Positions 1 to 8,314 are shown, counted from the first letter of the stretch. The stretch: DNA of 64,000 nt from Poriferisodalis sp965116715 (GCA_965116715.1 OZ220724.1:3410001-3474000), one strand, 5' to 3'. Notes: generated by a model not told the origin, from the letters alone. Translations and numbers: made by a program.

Positions 1-120
1 CACGGTGAACAGGCCCAGCACCGTCACCAGCAGCCACCACAGGCCCAAGCCCGAGCCGACTGCCTCCGACGGCACCGTCGCATGCCCCTCGGCCAGCAGC
101 GCCACGCCGCTGCCGATCAA
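1..120 (-). CDS. Partial membrane protein, N-terminal fragment
   Basis: An open minus-strand frame leaves the window at base 1. A TTG at 120-118 overlaps the metX stop (TTGA), so it may be translationally coupled to metX. About 40 residues are visible: a mildly hydrophobic start, a short polar stretch, then a hydrophobic segment (GLWWLLVTVLGLFTV) that looks like a membrane span. Too little is visible to name a family, and the frame stays open for a few codons upstream without an ATG or GTG, so the start is uncertain. Confidence 0.35.
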   Translation of the reverse strand, partial: MIGSGVALLAEGHATVPSEAVGSGLGLWWLLVTVLGLFTV

Positions 121-1355
121 CGGGTGGCTCCCGTGGATCCCGCGTCGCTCTTGTAGATGTCGTCGATGAACTCGCCCATCGGCGGGCCGGTCTGGTCGGG
201 CTCGGTGAGGAAGCCGTCGTGGCCGTTGTCGCTGTCGATGTCGACGTGCTCGACCCGCAACCTGTCCCGGCTCCGCAGCGCCTCGACAATCCTGAGCTGC
301 TGCGGCCGCGGGTACAGGAAGTCGGTACGCACGCTCATCACCATGGTCGGCGCAACGATGCGCGCCAGAGCGGCGTCGATGCCGCCGCGGCCCCGCCCGA
401 CATCGTGGAGATCCATCATCTTGTTGAGCACGAGGTAGGTGTTGGCGTCGAAGCGCGGCACGAACTTGGCGCCTTGGTAATCGAGATAGCTCTCCACATC
501 GAAGCGCTGCTCGAGCCGCAGGGGCAACACTTGGTCCTCGCTGTGGCGGGCGAACCGGCGGTCGAACTCGTCGCCGGAGCGGTAGTGGATCATCGCGATC
601 CGCCGCGCATTGGCGAGGCCCCGATGGGGTCCGTCGCCGTCGGCAGCGTCGTAGTAGCGACCGCCCCTGAAGTTGGGGTCGTCATAGATCGCCTGCCGGC
701 CGACCTTGCTCCAGGCGATCTGCTGCGCGGACGCCTCCGCTGACGCCGCGATCACGACAAGCGAGCCGACTCGCTGGGGATAGGTGATGCCCCACTCCAG
801 CACGGCCATGCCACCCATCGAGCCGCCGACGACGCTGAGCCAGCGGTTGACGCCGAGATGTCGCCCGAGCGCCCACTGCGACCGCACGACGTCGCGGTTG
901 GTGACCACGGGGAAATCGGGCCCGTAGCGCTCGCCGGTGGCCGGGTTCAGCGACGACGGGCCGGTGCTGCCCTGGCAGCCGCCGAGCACGTTGGCGCACA
1001 CGATGAAGTAGCGGTTGGTGTCGAGCGGGCGGCCGGGGCCGATGAAGTCGTTCCACCAGCCCTCGGTGACCTGGGCGGGCGGATGCGCGGCGCCGTGCGC
1101 GTGCGCATCGCCGGTCAGTGCATGGCAGACGAGGACCGCATTGGACGCGTCGGCGTCGAGCGCTCCCCAGGTCTCATAGGCGAGCACCGGCTGGTGCAGC
1201 ACGCCGCCGCCTTCCAGCGTGAACGGCCGGTCGGGCGACAGCTCGAAGAACTGCCGCTCAGCCGCGCCGAGACCCGGGTGCCATGCACCCGAGGCGGGCA
1301 GCGGCCATGCCGCCGCATCGTCGTTCGGGGCGCTCGCGCGCCTCGCACTGTCCAC
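117..1355 (-). CDS. metX: Homoserine O-acyltransferase (MetX family)
   Basis: Transfers an acyl group from acyl-CoA to homoserine, the activating step of methionine synthesis, in the cytoplasm. It is 412 aa, with the alpha/beta-hydrolase fold characteristic of MetX. The nucleophile elbow GGSMGG (Ser about 179), the ENWG-like ETWG near residue 61, the GGCQGSTGPSS stretch (125-135), the late Asp in RTDFLYP and the His in DNGHDGFL form the expected Ser-Asp-His set. The start is GTG; an ATG start is not available at the same position. Family members use acetyl- or succinyl-CoA and the sequence alone does not settle which. It is followed by the partial membrane protein with a start/stop overlap and preceded 82 bp away by the helicase gene on the same strand. 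Confidence 0.93.
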   Translation of the reverse strand: MDSARRASAPNDDAAAWPLPASGAWHPGLGAAERQFFELSPDRPFTLEGGGVLHQPVLAYETWGALDADASNAVLVCHALTGDAHAHGAAHPPAQVTEGWWNDFIGPGRPLDTNRYFIVCANVLGGCQGSTGPSSLNPATGERYGPDFPVVTNRDVVRSQWALGRHLGVNRWLSVVGGSMGGMAVLEWGITYPQRVGSLVVIAASAEASAQQIAWSKVGRQAIYDDPNFRGGRYYDAADGDGPHRGLANARRIAMIHYRSGDEFDRRFARHSEDQVLPLRLEQRFDVESYLDYQGAKFVPRFDANTYLVLNKMMDLHDVGRGRGGIDAALARIVAPTMVMSVRTDFLYPRPQQLRIVEALRSRDRLRVEHVDIDSDNGHDGFLTEPDQTGPPMGEFIDDIYKSDAGSTGATR

Positions 1356-1437
1356 AAATGCGCCTTCGTACCGTGGGAGATCCCGTCCTGTGGACGATCA
1401 AGGGTACCTGTCGACCCCTGCGGGCTCGAAGCGAATT

Positions 1438-2637
1438 TCAGCGGCGGGAGTTGGCTGCGCCGCTGCTGGCCGTGTCGAGATTGTCGGGGCTGCCGGCGAA
1501 CGCCACGAGATCGTCGAGGCGTTCGTCGTTCGAGAACACCTCGTGCAGGGGCAGGCGCAGGCCGAGCCGGCGTTGGAGCTGACGGACTTCGAGCTCTTCG
1601 TCCCACAGGAACATCGTGACGGCAGTGCCGCTGCGGCCTGCCCGAGCTGTCCGTCCGGAGCGATGCAGGTAGGTCTTGTGCTCGGGCGGCACGTTGTAGT
1701 GCACCACCACGTCGACCTCGTCGATGTGCAGCCCGCGGGCGGCGACATCGGTGGCGACCAGTGCGGCCAGTTTGCCTTTGGCGAAGTTGGCCAGCGCACG
1801 CTCGCGCTTGACTTGGGGCAGGTCGCCGTGGATGGCGCCCGCCTGCACGCCGGCCTCTCGCAGCTCGCGGGTGAGCTGGTCGGCGCCCCGCTTGGTGCGT
1901 GTGAACAGCAACGTGCGGCCGTTGGCCCCGATGATGCGTGCTGCGACCTGCACCCGGTTCATCTTGTGCACAGACAGGAAGAGGTGCCCCATCTCGGCGA
2001 CGGTCACCTCGCGCTCGACGACTTCATGGAAGACGGGGTCTCGCAGGTGCCGCTTCACGAGCGTGTCGACAACGCCGTCCAGCGTGGCGGAGAACAGCAG
2101 CGTCTGGTGCTGACCGTCGATATGGCGCAGCACCCACTCGACCTGGGGCAGGAATCCCATGTCGGCCATGCGGTCGGCTTCGTCCACCACCACGCGCTGG
2201 ATGCCCGACACGTTGACGGCGCCGCGGTCGATGAGGTCGATCAGCCGGCCGGGCGTGGCGATGACGACGTCCATGCCGCCCGACAGGATCTCGATCTGCC
2301 GATCGAGGTTGGTGCCGCCGTAGGTGGCAATCGACCGCAGGTCGGCGGCTTTGGCCAGCGGTTCGACCACGGCGGCGATCTGGTTTGCCAGCTCGCGGGT
2401 CGGCGTGAGCATGAGCGTGGTCGGGTGGCCGTCGGCGGCCCGCGGCGTCAGCGCCAGCATGGGCAGGCTGAACGCCAGCGTCTTGCCGGAACCGGTCTTG
2501 GCCTTGCCGCAGACGTCCCGGCCGGCGAGCGCCTCGCCGATGGTCAGTTCCTGGATGGCGAACGGCTCGGTGATGCCTTGGTCTGCCAGGGTGTCGCACA
2601 GGGGCGCAGGTACGCCGAGTTCAGCGAATGTTGTCAC
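1438..2637 (-). CDS. DEAD-box ATP-dependent RNA helicase
   Basis: A 399-aa RecA-like tandem-domain helicase that remodels RNA or RNP in the cytoplasm. Visible motifs in order: Q motif with Gln about 29, motif I AKTGSGKT (46-53), PTRELA, GG and TPGR, motif II VDEAD, motif III SAT, and motif VI HRSGRTARAG near the C-terminus. The frame stays open upstream to 2859, but that extension is Arg/Cys-rich and unlike helicases, so I start at the GTG at 2637, where the protein begins TTFAELGV as in relatives. No strong Shine-Dalgarno is seen. The basic tail is short, so it resembles the RhlE/DeaD core without a long RNA-binding extension. Confidence 0.92.
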   Translation of the reverse strand: MTTFAELGVPAPLCDTLADQGITEPFAIQELTIGEALAGRDVCGKAKTGSGKTLAFSLPMLALTPRAADGHPTTLMLTPTRELANQIAAVVEPLAKAADLRSIATYGGTNLDRQIEILSGGMDVVIATPGRLIDLIDRGAVNVSGIQRVVVDEADRMADMGFLPQVEWVLRHIDGQHQTLLFSATLDGVVDTLVKRHLRDPVFHEVVEREVTVAEMGHLFLSVHKMNRVQVAARIIGANGRTLLFTRTKRGADQLTRELREAGVQAGAIHGDLPQVKRERALANFAKGKLAALVATDVAARGLHIDEVDVVVHYNVPPEHKTYLHRSGRTARAGRSGTAVTMFLWDEELEVRQLQRRLGLRLPLHEVFSNDERLDDLVAFAGSPDNLDTASSGAANSRR

Positions 2638-2859
2638 GGGGGTCTTTTCGAAGGATGCGGCCCAGAAGGTTGCGGCGCCGCGAGCTCGGCTGCGGCAACG
2701 CTGGGCAGTGGGGCCACACGGCGAACTGCCTTGGCTGCCGAGTGTATGGGAGAAGCGATGCCCGACGGCGGAGCAAGGCGCGCGCCGCCGCCGATCAGCC
2801 CCTGAGGGGCCGCGATCGAGAGTGCCGCAAATGCCGCCGTCAATCAGGGGGCAGGCCAC
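2638..2859. other. Intergenic region upstream of helicase and tRNA-Cys
   Basis: About 240 bp of GC-rich sequence between the helicase start and tRNA-Cys. Frames run through it, but their translations have no recognisable domain. It probably carries the helicase promoter (minus) and the tRNA promoter (plus). Confidence 0.4.
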
Positions 2860-2865
2860 TACCCT
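2860..2865 (+). promoter_or_regulatory. Putative -10 box of tRNA-Cys
   Basis: TACCCT lies 10 bases before the mature tRNA 5' end, the position expected for a -10 box. No convincing -35 is visible. Confidence 0.35.
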
Positions 2866-2875
2866 GCGAAGGCCG

Positions 2876-2946
2876 GGCGGAGTGGCCGAGTGGTTAGGCA
2901 GCGGCCTGCAAAGCCGTGTACGCCGGTTCGAATCCGGTCTCCGCCT
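2876..2946 (+). tRNA. tRNA-Cys (anticodon GCA)
   Basis: A 71-nt cloverleaf. The acceptor GGCGGAG pairs with CTCCGCC, the D arm contains GAGTGGTTAGGCAG, the anticodon loop CTGCAAA reads GCA, and the T arm is CCGGTTCGAATCCGG. The discriminator base is U, as usual for tRNA-Cys. CCA is not encoded. Read directly from base pairing. Confidence 0.95.
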
Positions 2947-3014
2947 CGCTGGTCTCGGGGGCCCCGACCGGCGTCTCCGCTAGCGGTTCGCCGGGGGTGG
3001 GCGATCCTCGACGG

Positions 3015-3072
3015 GTGCTAGCTTGAATCACCCTCCGGGCACCGTGCTAGCTTGAATCGCCCTTCGGGCGAT
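3015..3072 (+). repeat. Tandem 29-bp repeat with promoter-like boxes, running into tRNA-Val
   Basis: The unit beginning GTGCTAGCTTGAATC occurs at 3015-3043 and again at 3044-3072; the first 15 bases are identical and the rest nearly so. Each copy has an extended -10-like TGCTAGCTT followed by a small CCC-Y-YCGGG hairpin. In the second copy AATCGCCC (3056-3063 region) and GGGCGATT at the start of the tRNA form a perfect inverted repeat, so the tRNA leader can pair with the tRNA acceptor strand. The TTGAAT of copy 1 lies 19 bases from the TAGCTT of copy 2 and could act as its -35. Role inferred only. Confidence 0.55.
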
Positions 3073-3142
3073 TGGCGCAGTTGGTTAGCGCGCTTGCATG
3101 ACACGCAAGAGGTCACAGGTTCGACTCCTGTATCGCCCACCA
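3066..3142 (+). tRNA. tRNA-Val (anticodon GAC), CCA encoded
   Basis: Acceptor GGGCGAT pairs with ATCGCCC, followed by A73 and an encoded CCA (3140-3142). The anticodon stem CTTGC/GCAAG closes the loop ATGACAC, so the anticodon is GAC. The T arm is CAGGTTCGACTCCTG. It marks the left border of the accessory region that follows, but I found no direct copy of its 3' end downstream that would show an att site. Confidence 0.95.
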
Positions 3143-3651
3143 ACGGCCTGTTCGCGGGTTAGGCGGGTTGATGTTCGTGAGCTAGCTCGCTCGTAGCGCG
3201 CTGTGACCCGCTGCGAGCAGGGCCTCGCGGGAATTGATCGGCCGATCTGGGGGCTTCCAGGGCGCGATCTGGGGCTATGTCCCGTGGAGTGGTGGGTTTT
3301 GGGGTTGAGCCTCGGTGTTGGTTGCCGGTTCGATTTCGGCTGGCGTGAACCCGGCGTCGCAGTGGAGGGGTTCGCGTCGGACACCGAGGCCTACACCGTG
3401 AGCCTCGCCGCGGGCGTAGAGCCGGTCCCACTGTTCTTTCACGGTTCGGGTCTTGGGCATGGGCGGGTCCCTTCGGTGGAGCGGTCTGGGTGTGCCATGC
3501 ATCCAGCTCGTCACGGCCGAAGGGACCCGATTGGGCCGCTCCGAGGATGTGACGAGCCGCACGGTCACTCCGCGGCTGGATGCATGACAGTCGTGAACCG
3601 AACCCAGTTCGGGGCTGCCCTATGACCCGATGATTCGATTGGGGTGGCGGG
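3143..3651. other. Gene-poor stretch with nested inverted repeats
   Basis: About 500 bp without a supported gene. The longest plausible reading is a minus-strand frame from ATG 3460 to 3275 (61 aa, starting MPKTRTVKEQWDRLY) with no recognised family. The right half is rich in inverted repeats (described separately at 3465-3585). The stretch may be decayed mobile DNA beside tRNA-Val. Confidence 0.4.
3465..3585. repeat. Cluster of interleaved inverted repeats
   Basis: Three arm pairs are exact: GGGTCCCTTCGG (3465-3476) with CCGAAGGGACCC (3517-3528); ATGCATCCAGC (3497-3507) with GCTGGATGCAT (3575-3585); and GCTCGTCAC (3506-3514) with GTGACGAGC (3549-3557). A shorter pair is GGAGCGG (3478-3484) with CCGCTCC (3536-3542). 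The second and third pairs nest; the first crosses the second. It could be a mobile-element end, a structured RNA or overlapping terminators. Confidence 0.6.
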
Positions 3652-4455
3652 TTACGGCTTTTCCCATTCGTGGAATGGGTAGTCGCCGCAGGTGAGCGTC
3701 GGGTCGGTCTTGCAGGCTTCGTCGTATTTCTTCATGTTCTCGATGAGCCGGTCGCCTTTCTCCTGCGGCGTCTCGTAATCGACCGGTACCTCACCGACGA
3801 TGTGAGCGCCCTCGCATCCCTCCGGTGCTAGCTGTGCCGCGACGGCGCTGCACTCGATCAGCTTCGTTTCGGGCAGCACACTGCCGCACAGGCTCGGTGA
3901 CATCTCCGCGAACGACGGGTGACATTCCTCGCGCAGGTCTCCGTCGAGCGCGGGCAGCTTCTTCGGCTCGTAGTCGTCGGGCAGGGCCAGCGGGTTCCGC
4001 GTCGTCTCGATCTGCACACCGTGGAACTCCCAGTCGCGAACGGTGTGGCTGGTTTCGGTGACGGTGAGGGTGACCGTGCAGCGGCCGTCGTTGACGACCT
4101 TCGTGACCGTCCGGAACATGGGGGGTCATGAGCATCGGCGGGCTTGCCGGGGTGGCCGTACTGCCATTCGCCGCTGTCGCGGTCTTGTTGGTCGAGTATC
4201 TCTGGGCCGCAGTAGTTGATTCCGGCGAGAGTGCTGGCGAAGGTTGTGCGGTAATCCCGGCCGTTGGCGTCCATGCTGTTCGAGTCGCTCAGGAACGTCT
4301 CCGGGCCTCGCACCCTGATGTCCAGCGCGGTAGGCCTCCAAGTCATATCGGCGAATAGGTCGGTTTCCTGCACGACGAATGTGATCTCACAGTCGCCGTG
4401 CCGGATGGTCTTGGTGACCCTGCGGTTTTGGGCGTCTAGCGGATCAATGGCGTAA

Positions 4456-5421
4456 GAGCGTCAGCGGATAGGTGGGTCAGTGGGGTTGCCAGCGGTCGCG
4501 TTGGTCGATGAGTTTGATGGTGATGATCAGCGTGACGGCGAGGGCGAGCTGGGCTGTGCGGTGCTCGGGTCGCCGGTCGGTGTTGCGGCGCAGCTGGCCG
4601 TAGTTCGACAGCCACGAGTTGGTGCGCTCCACGGTCCAGCGCAGTCCCAGCGGGGCGGCGACTGGCTTGACGGCTGCGCTGCTGGGCGGCCGTTTGGAGG
4701 GCCGCACGATGTCGGTGATGCCTGCCTGGTGGGCGGCCCGGTCGACGCGGCCGCCGATGTAGCCGCGGTCGAGATGCAGCGTGTCGATGTCGTGGTGCAG
4801 GCCGTGTCGTTCGATCTCGGCCATGGTGGGCTCGAACAGCATGATGTCGTTGCGGTTCGCGCCTGCTGCGGCCCACCCCACCGGGGTGCCCGCCGCGTCG
4901 GTGGCCAACGACCACTTCCAGCCCAGTTTGCGCCGGTCAACGGGGCTCTTGCCGGTTCCTTCGCCGCCGCAGGGCGCCTTGTGGACCGAGCCGTCGATGC
5001 ACACATCGCCAAGCCGCAGGCCCATGACGCGGTCCCATGCCGCGACCGCCTCGGCCGCGATCTTGTCGAACACGCCTGCTGCGACCCACTCGTCGCGGCG
5101 GGACCGCAGCGTCGTGTCGGACACCTCACCGTCGAGCAAGTGCTCAACGGACTCCCACGAGCAGCCCGTCACCAGCCTGATGATGATCCCCCGCAGGCAC
5201 AGCCGATCCGATATCCGCCGCCGATGACAACCCAACGGATGCGCATCGGGCCCACGGGCCAACAGCGGCTCGACCGCTGCCCAGATGACATCCACCACTG
5301 CCTTGCTCAAAGCGCGCATGATGAACACGCACCTCCACCATGTCGTCGGTTCGTACAGCACCCCGCATCACAGCGGGACCGACACGACGACTGGTGGATG
5401 GTCGCCTATCCGCGCGGCCTC
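4456..5421 (-). mobile_element. IS5-family insertion sequence (966 bp)
   Basis: The ends are imperfect inverted repeats: the left begins GAGCGTCAGCGGATAGGTGG and the right, read inward, GAGGCCGCGCGGATAGGCGA. It is flanked by TAA at 4453-4455 and 5422-5424, a 3-bp target duplication typical of the IS427-like group. It carries one transposase gene. Excision rebuilds the host reading frame exactly, which suggests a recent insertion. Confidence 0.85.
4477..5319 (-). CDS. IS5-family DDE transposase
   Basis: A 280-aa transposase in a single uninterrupted frame. The N-terminal part (WAAVEPLLA..., CLRGIIIRLVTGCSWESV) is the helix-turn-helix region of IS5-type enzymes. The DDE residues are visible as Asp in VCIDGSVHK, Asp in LHLDRGYIGG and Glu in RWTVERTNSWL, followed by the RR of the C1 signature. 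I chose the ATG at 5319 (MRALSKAVV); the frame can be extended to 5361. It lies wholly inside the inverted repeats and appears intact, so the element may still be active. Confidence 0.88.
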   Translation of the reverse strand: MRALSKAVVDVIWAAVEPLLARGPDAHPLGCHRRRISDRLCLRGIIIRLVTGCSWESVEHLLDGEVSDTTLRSRRDEWVAAGVFDKIAAEAVAAWDRVMGLRLGDVCIDGSVHKAPCGGEGTGKSPVDRRKLGWKWSLATDAAGTPVGWAAAGANRNDIMLFEPTMAEIERHGLHHDIDTLHLDRGYIGGRVDRAAHQAGITDIVRPSKRPPSSAAVKPVAAPLGLRWTVERTNSWLSNYGQLRRNTDRRPEHRTAQLALAVTLIITIKLIDQRDRWQPH

Positions 5422-5686
5422 TAAGTGTCGTACTCATCCGCGTCCAGGAGCACTGTGTCGTCCACCTCGCCGCGGCAGATGTACAGCGACGGCCTCACGA
5501 GGCCGCCTCTTTGATAGAGGCTCGCGATGGCCTTGGACACGTCCGACTCTGATCCCTCGCCTACAACAGTGGTGCCGGCATTCTCAGTCACTTCGTTCTC
5601 AGCAGCGGCCGGACTGGCCGGGAGCACCGTCAGCGACAACGCGACAAGAACGACAAGAAAACATGCATGGGAGGGGGGGGGTTCAT

Positions 5687-6006
5687 GAGCGGCAGTACCT
5701 TGCCTTCTGTATCACCATCGTGAAAGTCGCTCACTCGACCACCACCTTGTCAACACGCCCTAGTCCACGACATAGGCATCATAGTGCAGCGGCCGCTACT
5801 GATCGTTGTCTGTCTTAGCGTCCTCTCCCGCGCATCGTGGACCGCTGCATCATCGGACCGAGTGTGCGCCACACTCGAGCAAATGTGGTTCTCTCGATGC
5901 GGCACAGACTTCGGCCGCGTTCAACACGACTTCGTCGCGCAGCCATATCTGTCCCGCGTCGATCCATGCGGCGACGCGCTGCCGCCATGCGGCAGTCCAC
6001 GCGGGC
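5687..6006. other. Region between two pseudogenes
   Basis: About 320 bp between the divergently oriented pseudogenes. No supported gene. It should hold the promoters of both and the lost 5' end of the plus-strand pseudogene. A TTGTCA at 5747-5752 with CATAGG 18 bases later is a weak promoter candidate. Confidence 0.35.
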
Positions 6007-6773
6007 ATGCCGGCGCAGTCGGCTGGGTCTTTGAGTGCGGGTGGGGCGGAGGTTGTGCGCTATGGAGGCGCGGATCGCTATGCGACGTCGTTGCTGGTCG
6101 CGGAGGCGGTGGCGGCGTCCTCTGATTCGAGGCCAGTGCTGGGAATCGCCGCGGCGCTCACTGCGGCACGCGGCACCGTTGTTCTGTACTCGGACCGCGC
6201 CGCCAGCTTCGACGACGACACCTCCGCGTTCATCCGCGACCATCGACCCAGCCGCGTCTTCGTCGTGTCCGCCGCTGATGCCTCCCCAGACGGTCTCCTC
6301 AGCTCGCTTCTCGATGTCGCCCCGACGCGACGATCATCACCGTCGCCACTGCCACGAGTGCCACCAAGCATGCGCTGAGCGCCGCGCCTCACACAGGCGT
6401 CACCTACAGCGCCATATTCGACTGGTCCACCGCGACCGACGGGTGCGCGGTGCGCACCGATGGTCACCTGGCCTGCTGGAGTGACGGCAAGCGGTTCGAA
6501 CTGCCCATATCGGGGACGTTCACTTCCAGGACGTTCAGGGCCGTGAGGAACCGCAGCGGGGCGCTCTTCTATAACGGGTGCGGCGTGCACGTCGACGGCC
6601 ACATCGCCTGCTGGAGCGGCGACGAGGAATTGAACCCGTCTGTGTCACGGACGTTCACGGACCTGAGCGGCACCGGCCGTTACGGGTGTGGGCTGCGCAC
6701 CGACGGCCGCCTCGTCTGCTGGGATGGCGTCTCGCGGGGTGACACTGTTCGGCTGGCCTTCCCGCCGTACTAG
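6007..6773 (+). pseudogene. Cell-wall-binding repeat 2 / RCC1-like protein, broken
   Basis: The first part reads EVVRYGGADRYATSLLVAEAV and continues as one cell-wall-binding repeat 2 (PF04122-type) unit, closely matching the secreted protein at 59975. There is no signal peptide in frame, so the 5' end is lost. The frame breaks at CCCC 6320-6323; one extra C restores LLDVAPDATIITVATATS. The second part has three short repeats of the form CxVxTDGHLACWSDG, like RCC1 blades. The TAG stop (6771-6773) is made from the TA target of the adjacent IS630 element plus the first base of the element; without the IS the next base is also G, so the stop is unchanged. Confidence 0.7.
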
Positions 6774-7984
6774 TGCCGTGTCAGGCAACGTTTGGGGTGC
6801 GTGTCCGCGTGTGGGGTGTCGGGTTGTGGTGCGATTGGGTGCATGGCTGGGCGTGTTCGTGTGAGGGAGATCGATTCGGGTGAGGGCAGTCGGCTGTTGA
6901 GGCTGGTGCGCCGTTCGTCGGGGTCGGTGGTGACGTGGAGGAGAGCGCAGATCGTGTTGTGGTCCGCGCAGGGCATGGATGTGGGCCAGATCGCTGCGTT
7001 GGCGTTCACGTCCGAGGACCGGGCTCGGGAGGTGATCCACAATTTCAACGCCGACGGGTTCGACTCGCTGTATCCGAAGTACGCGGGAGGCCGCCCGCCG
7101 CGGTTCGGCGCGGCCCAGCGCGCCGAGATCAAGCGCATCGCTGTGGGGCGGCCCGCTGATCGCGGGCTGCCGTTCTCGACGTGGTCGTTGTCCAAGCTCG
7201 CTGAGCACCTGGTCGCAAAGGGGGTGGTCGACGACATCAGCCATGAGGGCCTGCGGGTCCTGCTCCGCGAGGAGGGTGTCTCCTTTCAAGCGCTGAAGAC
7301 CTTCAAGGCGTCCAACGACCCTGATTTCGAGGCGAAGAAGAACCGGATCCTGGCGCTGTATGACATCGCTGACGGCAAGACCGATCCCGAGCCCGGCGAC
7401 CCGTCGGTGGTGTTGTGCATGGACGAGTTCGGGCCGCTCAATCTCCGGCCGCACCCGGGCAAGCAGTGGGCGCCCGTCGGCGGCCGCCTCAAGGACCCCC
7501 ATCGGGCGCCGCGGCGGCGGCGCAGGGCGACCTACAACCGCCCCCACGGCGTGCGCCACCTGCTCGCTGCCTACGACCTGACCGCCGACAAGCTCTACGG
7601 GCACATGAAAAAACGCAAGGGCCGCACCCAGTTCCTGGAGTTCTGCCGCTACCTGCGCACCCTGTACCCGCCCGAGGTGCGCATCGGCATCGTGCTCGAC
7701 AACTGGTCACCGCACCGCAGCACCAATGCCGACCCCCGCGTCGGCAACTGGGCCGAGGCCAACAACGTCGAACTCGCCTACACCCCCCACTACGCGTCGT
7801 GGCTGAACCGCATCGAAGCCCACTTCCAAGCCCTGCGCTACTTCTGCGTCGACGGCACCGACCACCCCACCCACGCCGAGCAGGCCTCGATCATCCGCCG
7901 CTACATCCGCTGGCGAAACAACAACGCCGCCGACAAAGCACTCAACGACATCGTCAACCGCGCAAACGTTTGCTGACGCGGCAC
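6773..7984 (+). mobile_element. IS630-family insertion sequence (1212 bp)
   Basis: Flanked by TA at 6771-6772 and 7985-7986, the obligate IS630/Tc1 target. The inverted ends are GTGCCGTGTCAGGCAACGTT at the left and, read inward, GTGCCGCGTCAGCAAACGTT at the right. It contains one intact transposase gene. Confidence 0.9.
6843..7976 (+). CDS. IS630-family transposase
   Basis: A 377-aa transposase. The N-terminal half carries paired helix-turn-helix segments (VVTWRRAQIVLWSAQGMDV, then a winged region). The DDE catalytic core shows Asp in LCMDEFGP, Asp in IVLDNWSPH and Glu in WLNRIEAHF, with the IS630 spacing. I start at the ATG at 6843 (MAGRVRVREI); the frame is open upstream to 6792 within the element. 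It appears complete. Confidence 0.9.
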   Translation: MAGRVRVREIDSGEGSRLLRLVRRSSGSVVTWRRAQIVLWSAQGMDVGQIAALAFTSEDRAREVIHNFNADGFDSLYPKYAGGRPPRFGAAQRAEIKRIAVGRPADRGLPFSTWSLSKLAEHLVAKGVVDDISHEGLRVLLREEGVSFQALKTFKASNDPDFEAKKNRILALYDIADGKTDPEPGDPSVVLCMDEFGPLNLRPHPGKQWAPVGGRLKDPHRAPRRRRRATYNRPHGVRHLLAAYDLTADKLYGHMKKRKGRTQFLEFCRYLRTLYPPEVRIGIVLDNWSPHRSTNADPRVGNWAEANNVELAYTPHYASWLNRIEAHFQALRYFCVDGTDHPTHAEQASIIRRYIRWRNNNAADKALNDIVNRANVC

Positions 7985-8314
7985 TAGCTCTGAAACTGAC
8001 GGAGGTTGTTGACAGTCGGGGTTTCTCGTGAGAGGAAGTCCTGATGGACGATCGAGGCAACGGGTCGCTGCGAGATCGTCGCTGACCTTGAGGACGCTAC
8101 GCTGCGGAATACAGCCCTGACCTGCACAAATACTGCCCGGAACAGTCACAGGGCCGCCTGGGTGGAGCGGATCCGAAATGTGGAGTACCCCCCGCCTAAA
8201 ATGTGGAGCCTCAAATCTGAGGGGTGCCGCGACGAGCAAACCCGCAGGTCAGAAGCACCGGGCGCTAACTCGCAAACAAGCCACCAACGACTTGTTGGTG
8301 ACTTGGGCGGCCTG
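7985..8314. other. Intergenic region with TCCACATTT repeats
   Basis: About 330 bp without a supported gene. AAATGTGGAG occurs twice close together (8177-8186 and 8199-8208), separated by a C-run. Such repeats of TCCACATTT on the minus strand resemble the multiple terminal repeats of IS21-like elements, so this may be a relic of another element. The similarity is from memory of the family and is weak. Confidence 0.3.

Larger units (their letters stand above)
3652..5686 (-). pseudogene. Secreted repeat protein gene, split by an IS5-family element and frameshifted
   Basis: Removing 4456-5421 and one TAA copy joins ...ADEYDT and YAIDPLDAQNRR in frame, so this was one gene. The 5' part encodes a signal peptide ending near ASPAAA, then a short mature region; the ATG at 5686 reaches it only if the C run complementary to 5673-5681 has one more C. 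The 3' part contains two similar units: RVTKTIRHGDCEITFVVQET and TVTKVVNDGRCTVTLTVTET, each with a conserved Cys. The frame breaks between the units at a six-C run (4120-4125), again fixed by one extra C. The C-terminal half is Cys-containing and ends HEWEKP. I do not recognise the family. It is non-functional as sequenced because of the IS. Confidence 0.75.

Noticed and set aside
1219..2805. Long plus-strand open frame opposite the helicase
   Set aside because: Its translation lacks any domain and mirrors the helicase codons; high GC makes antisense frames long.
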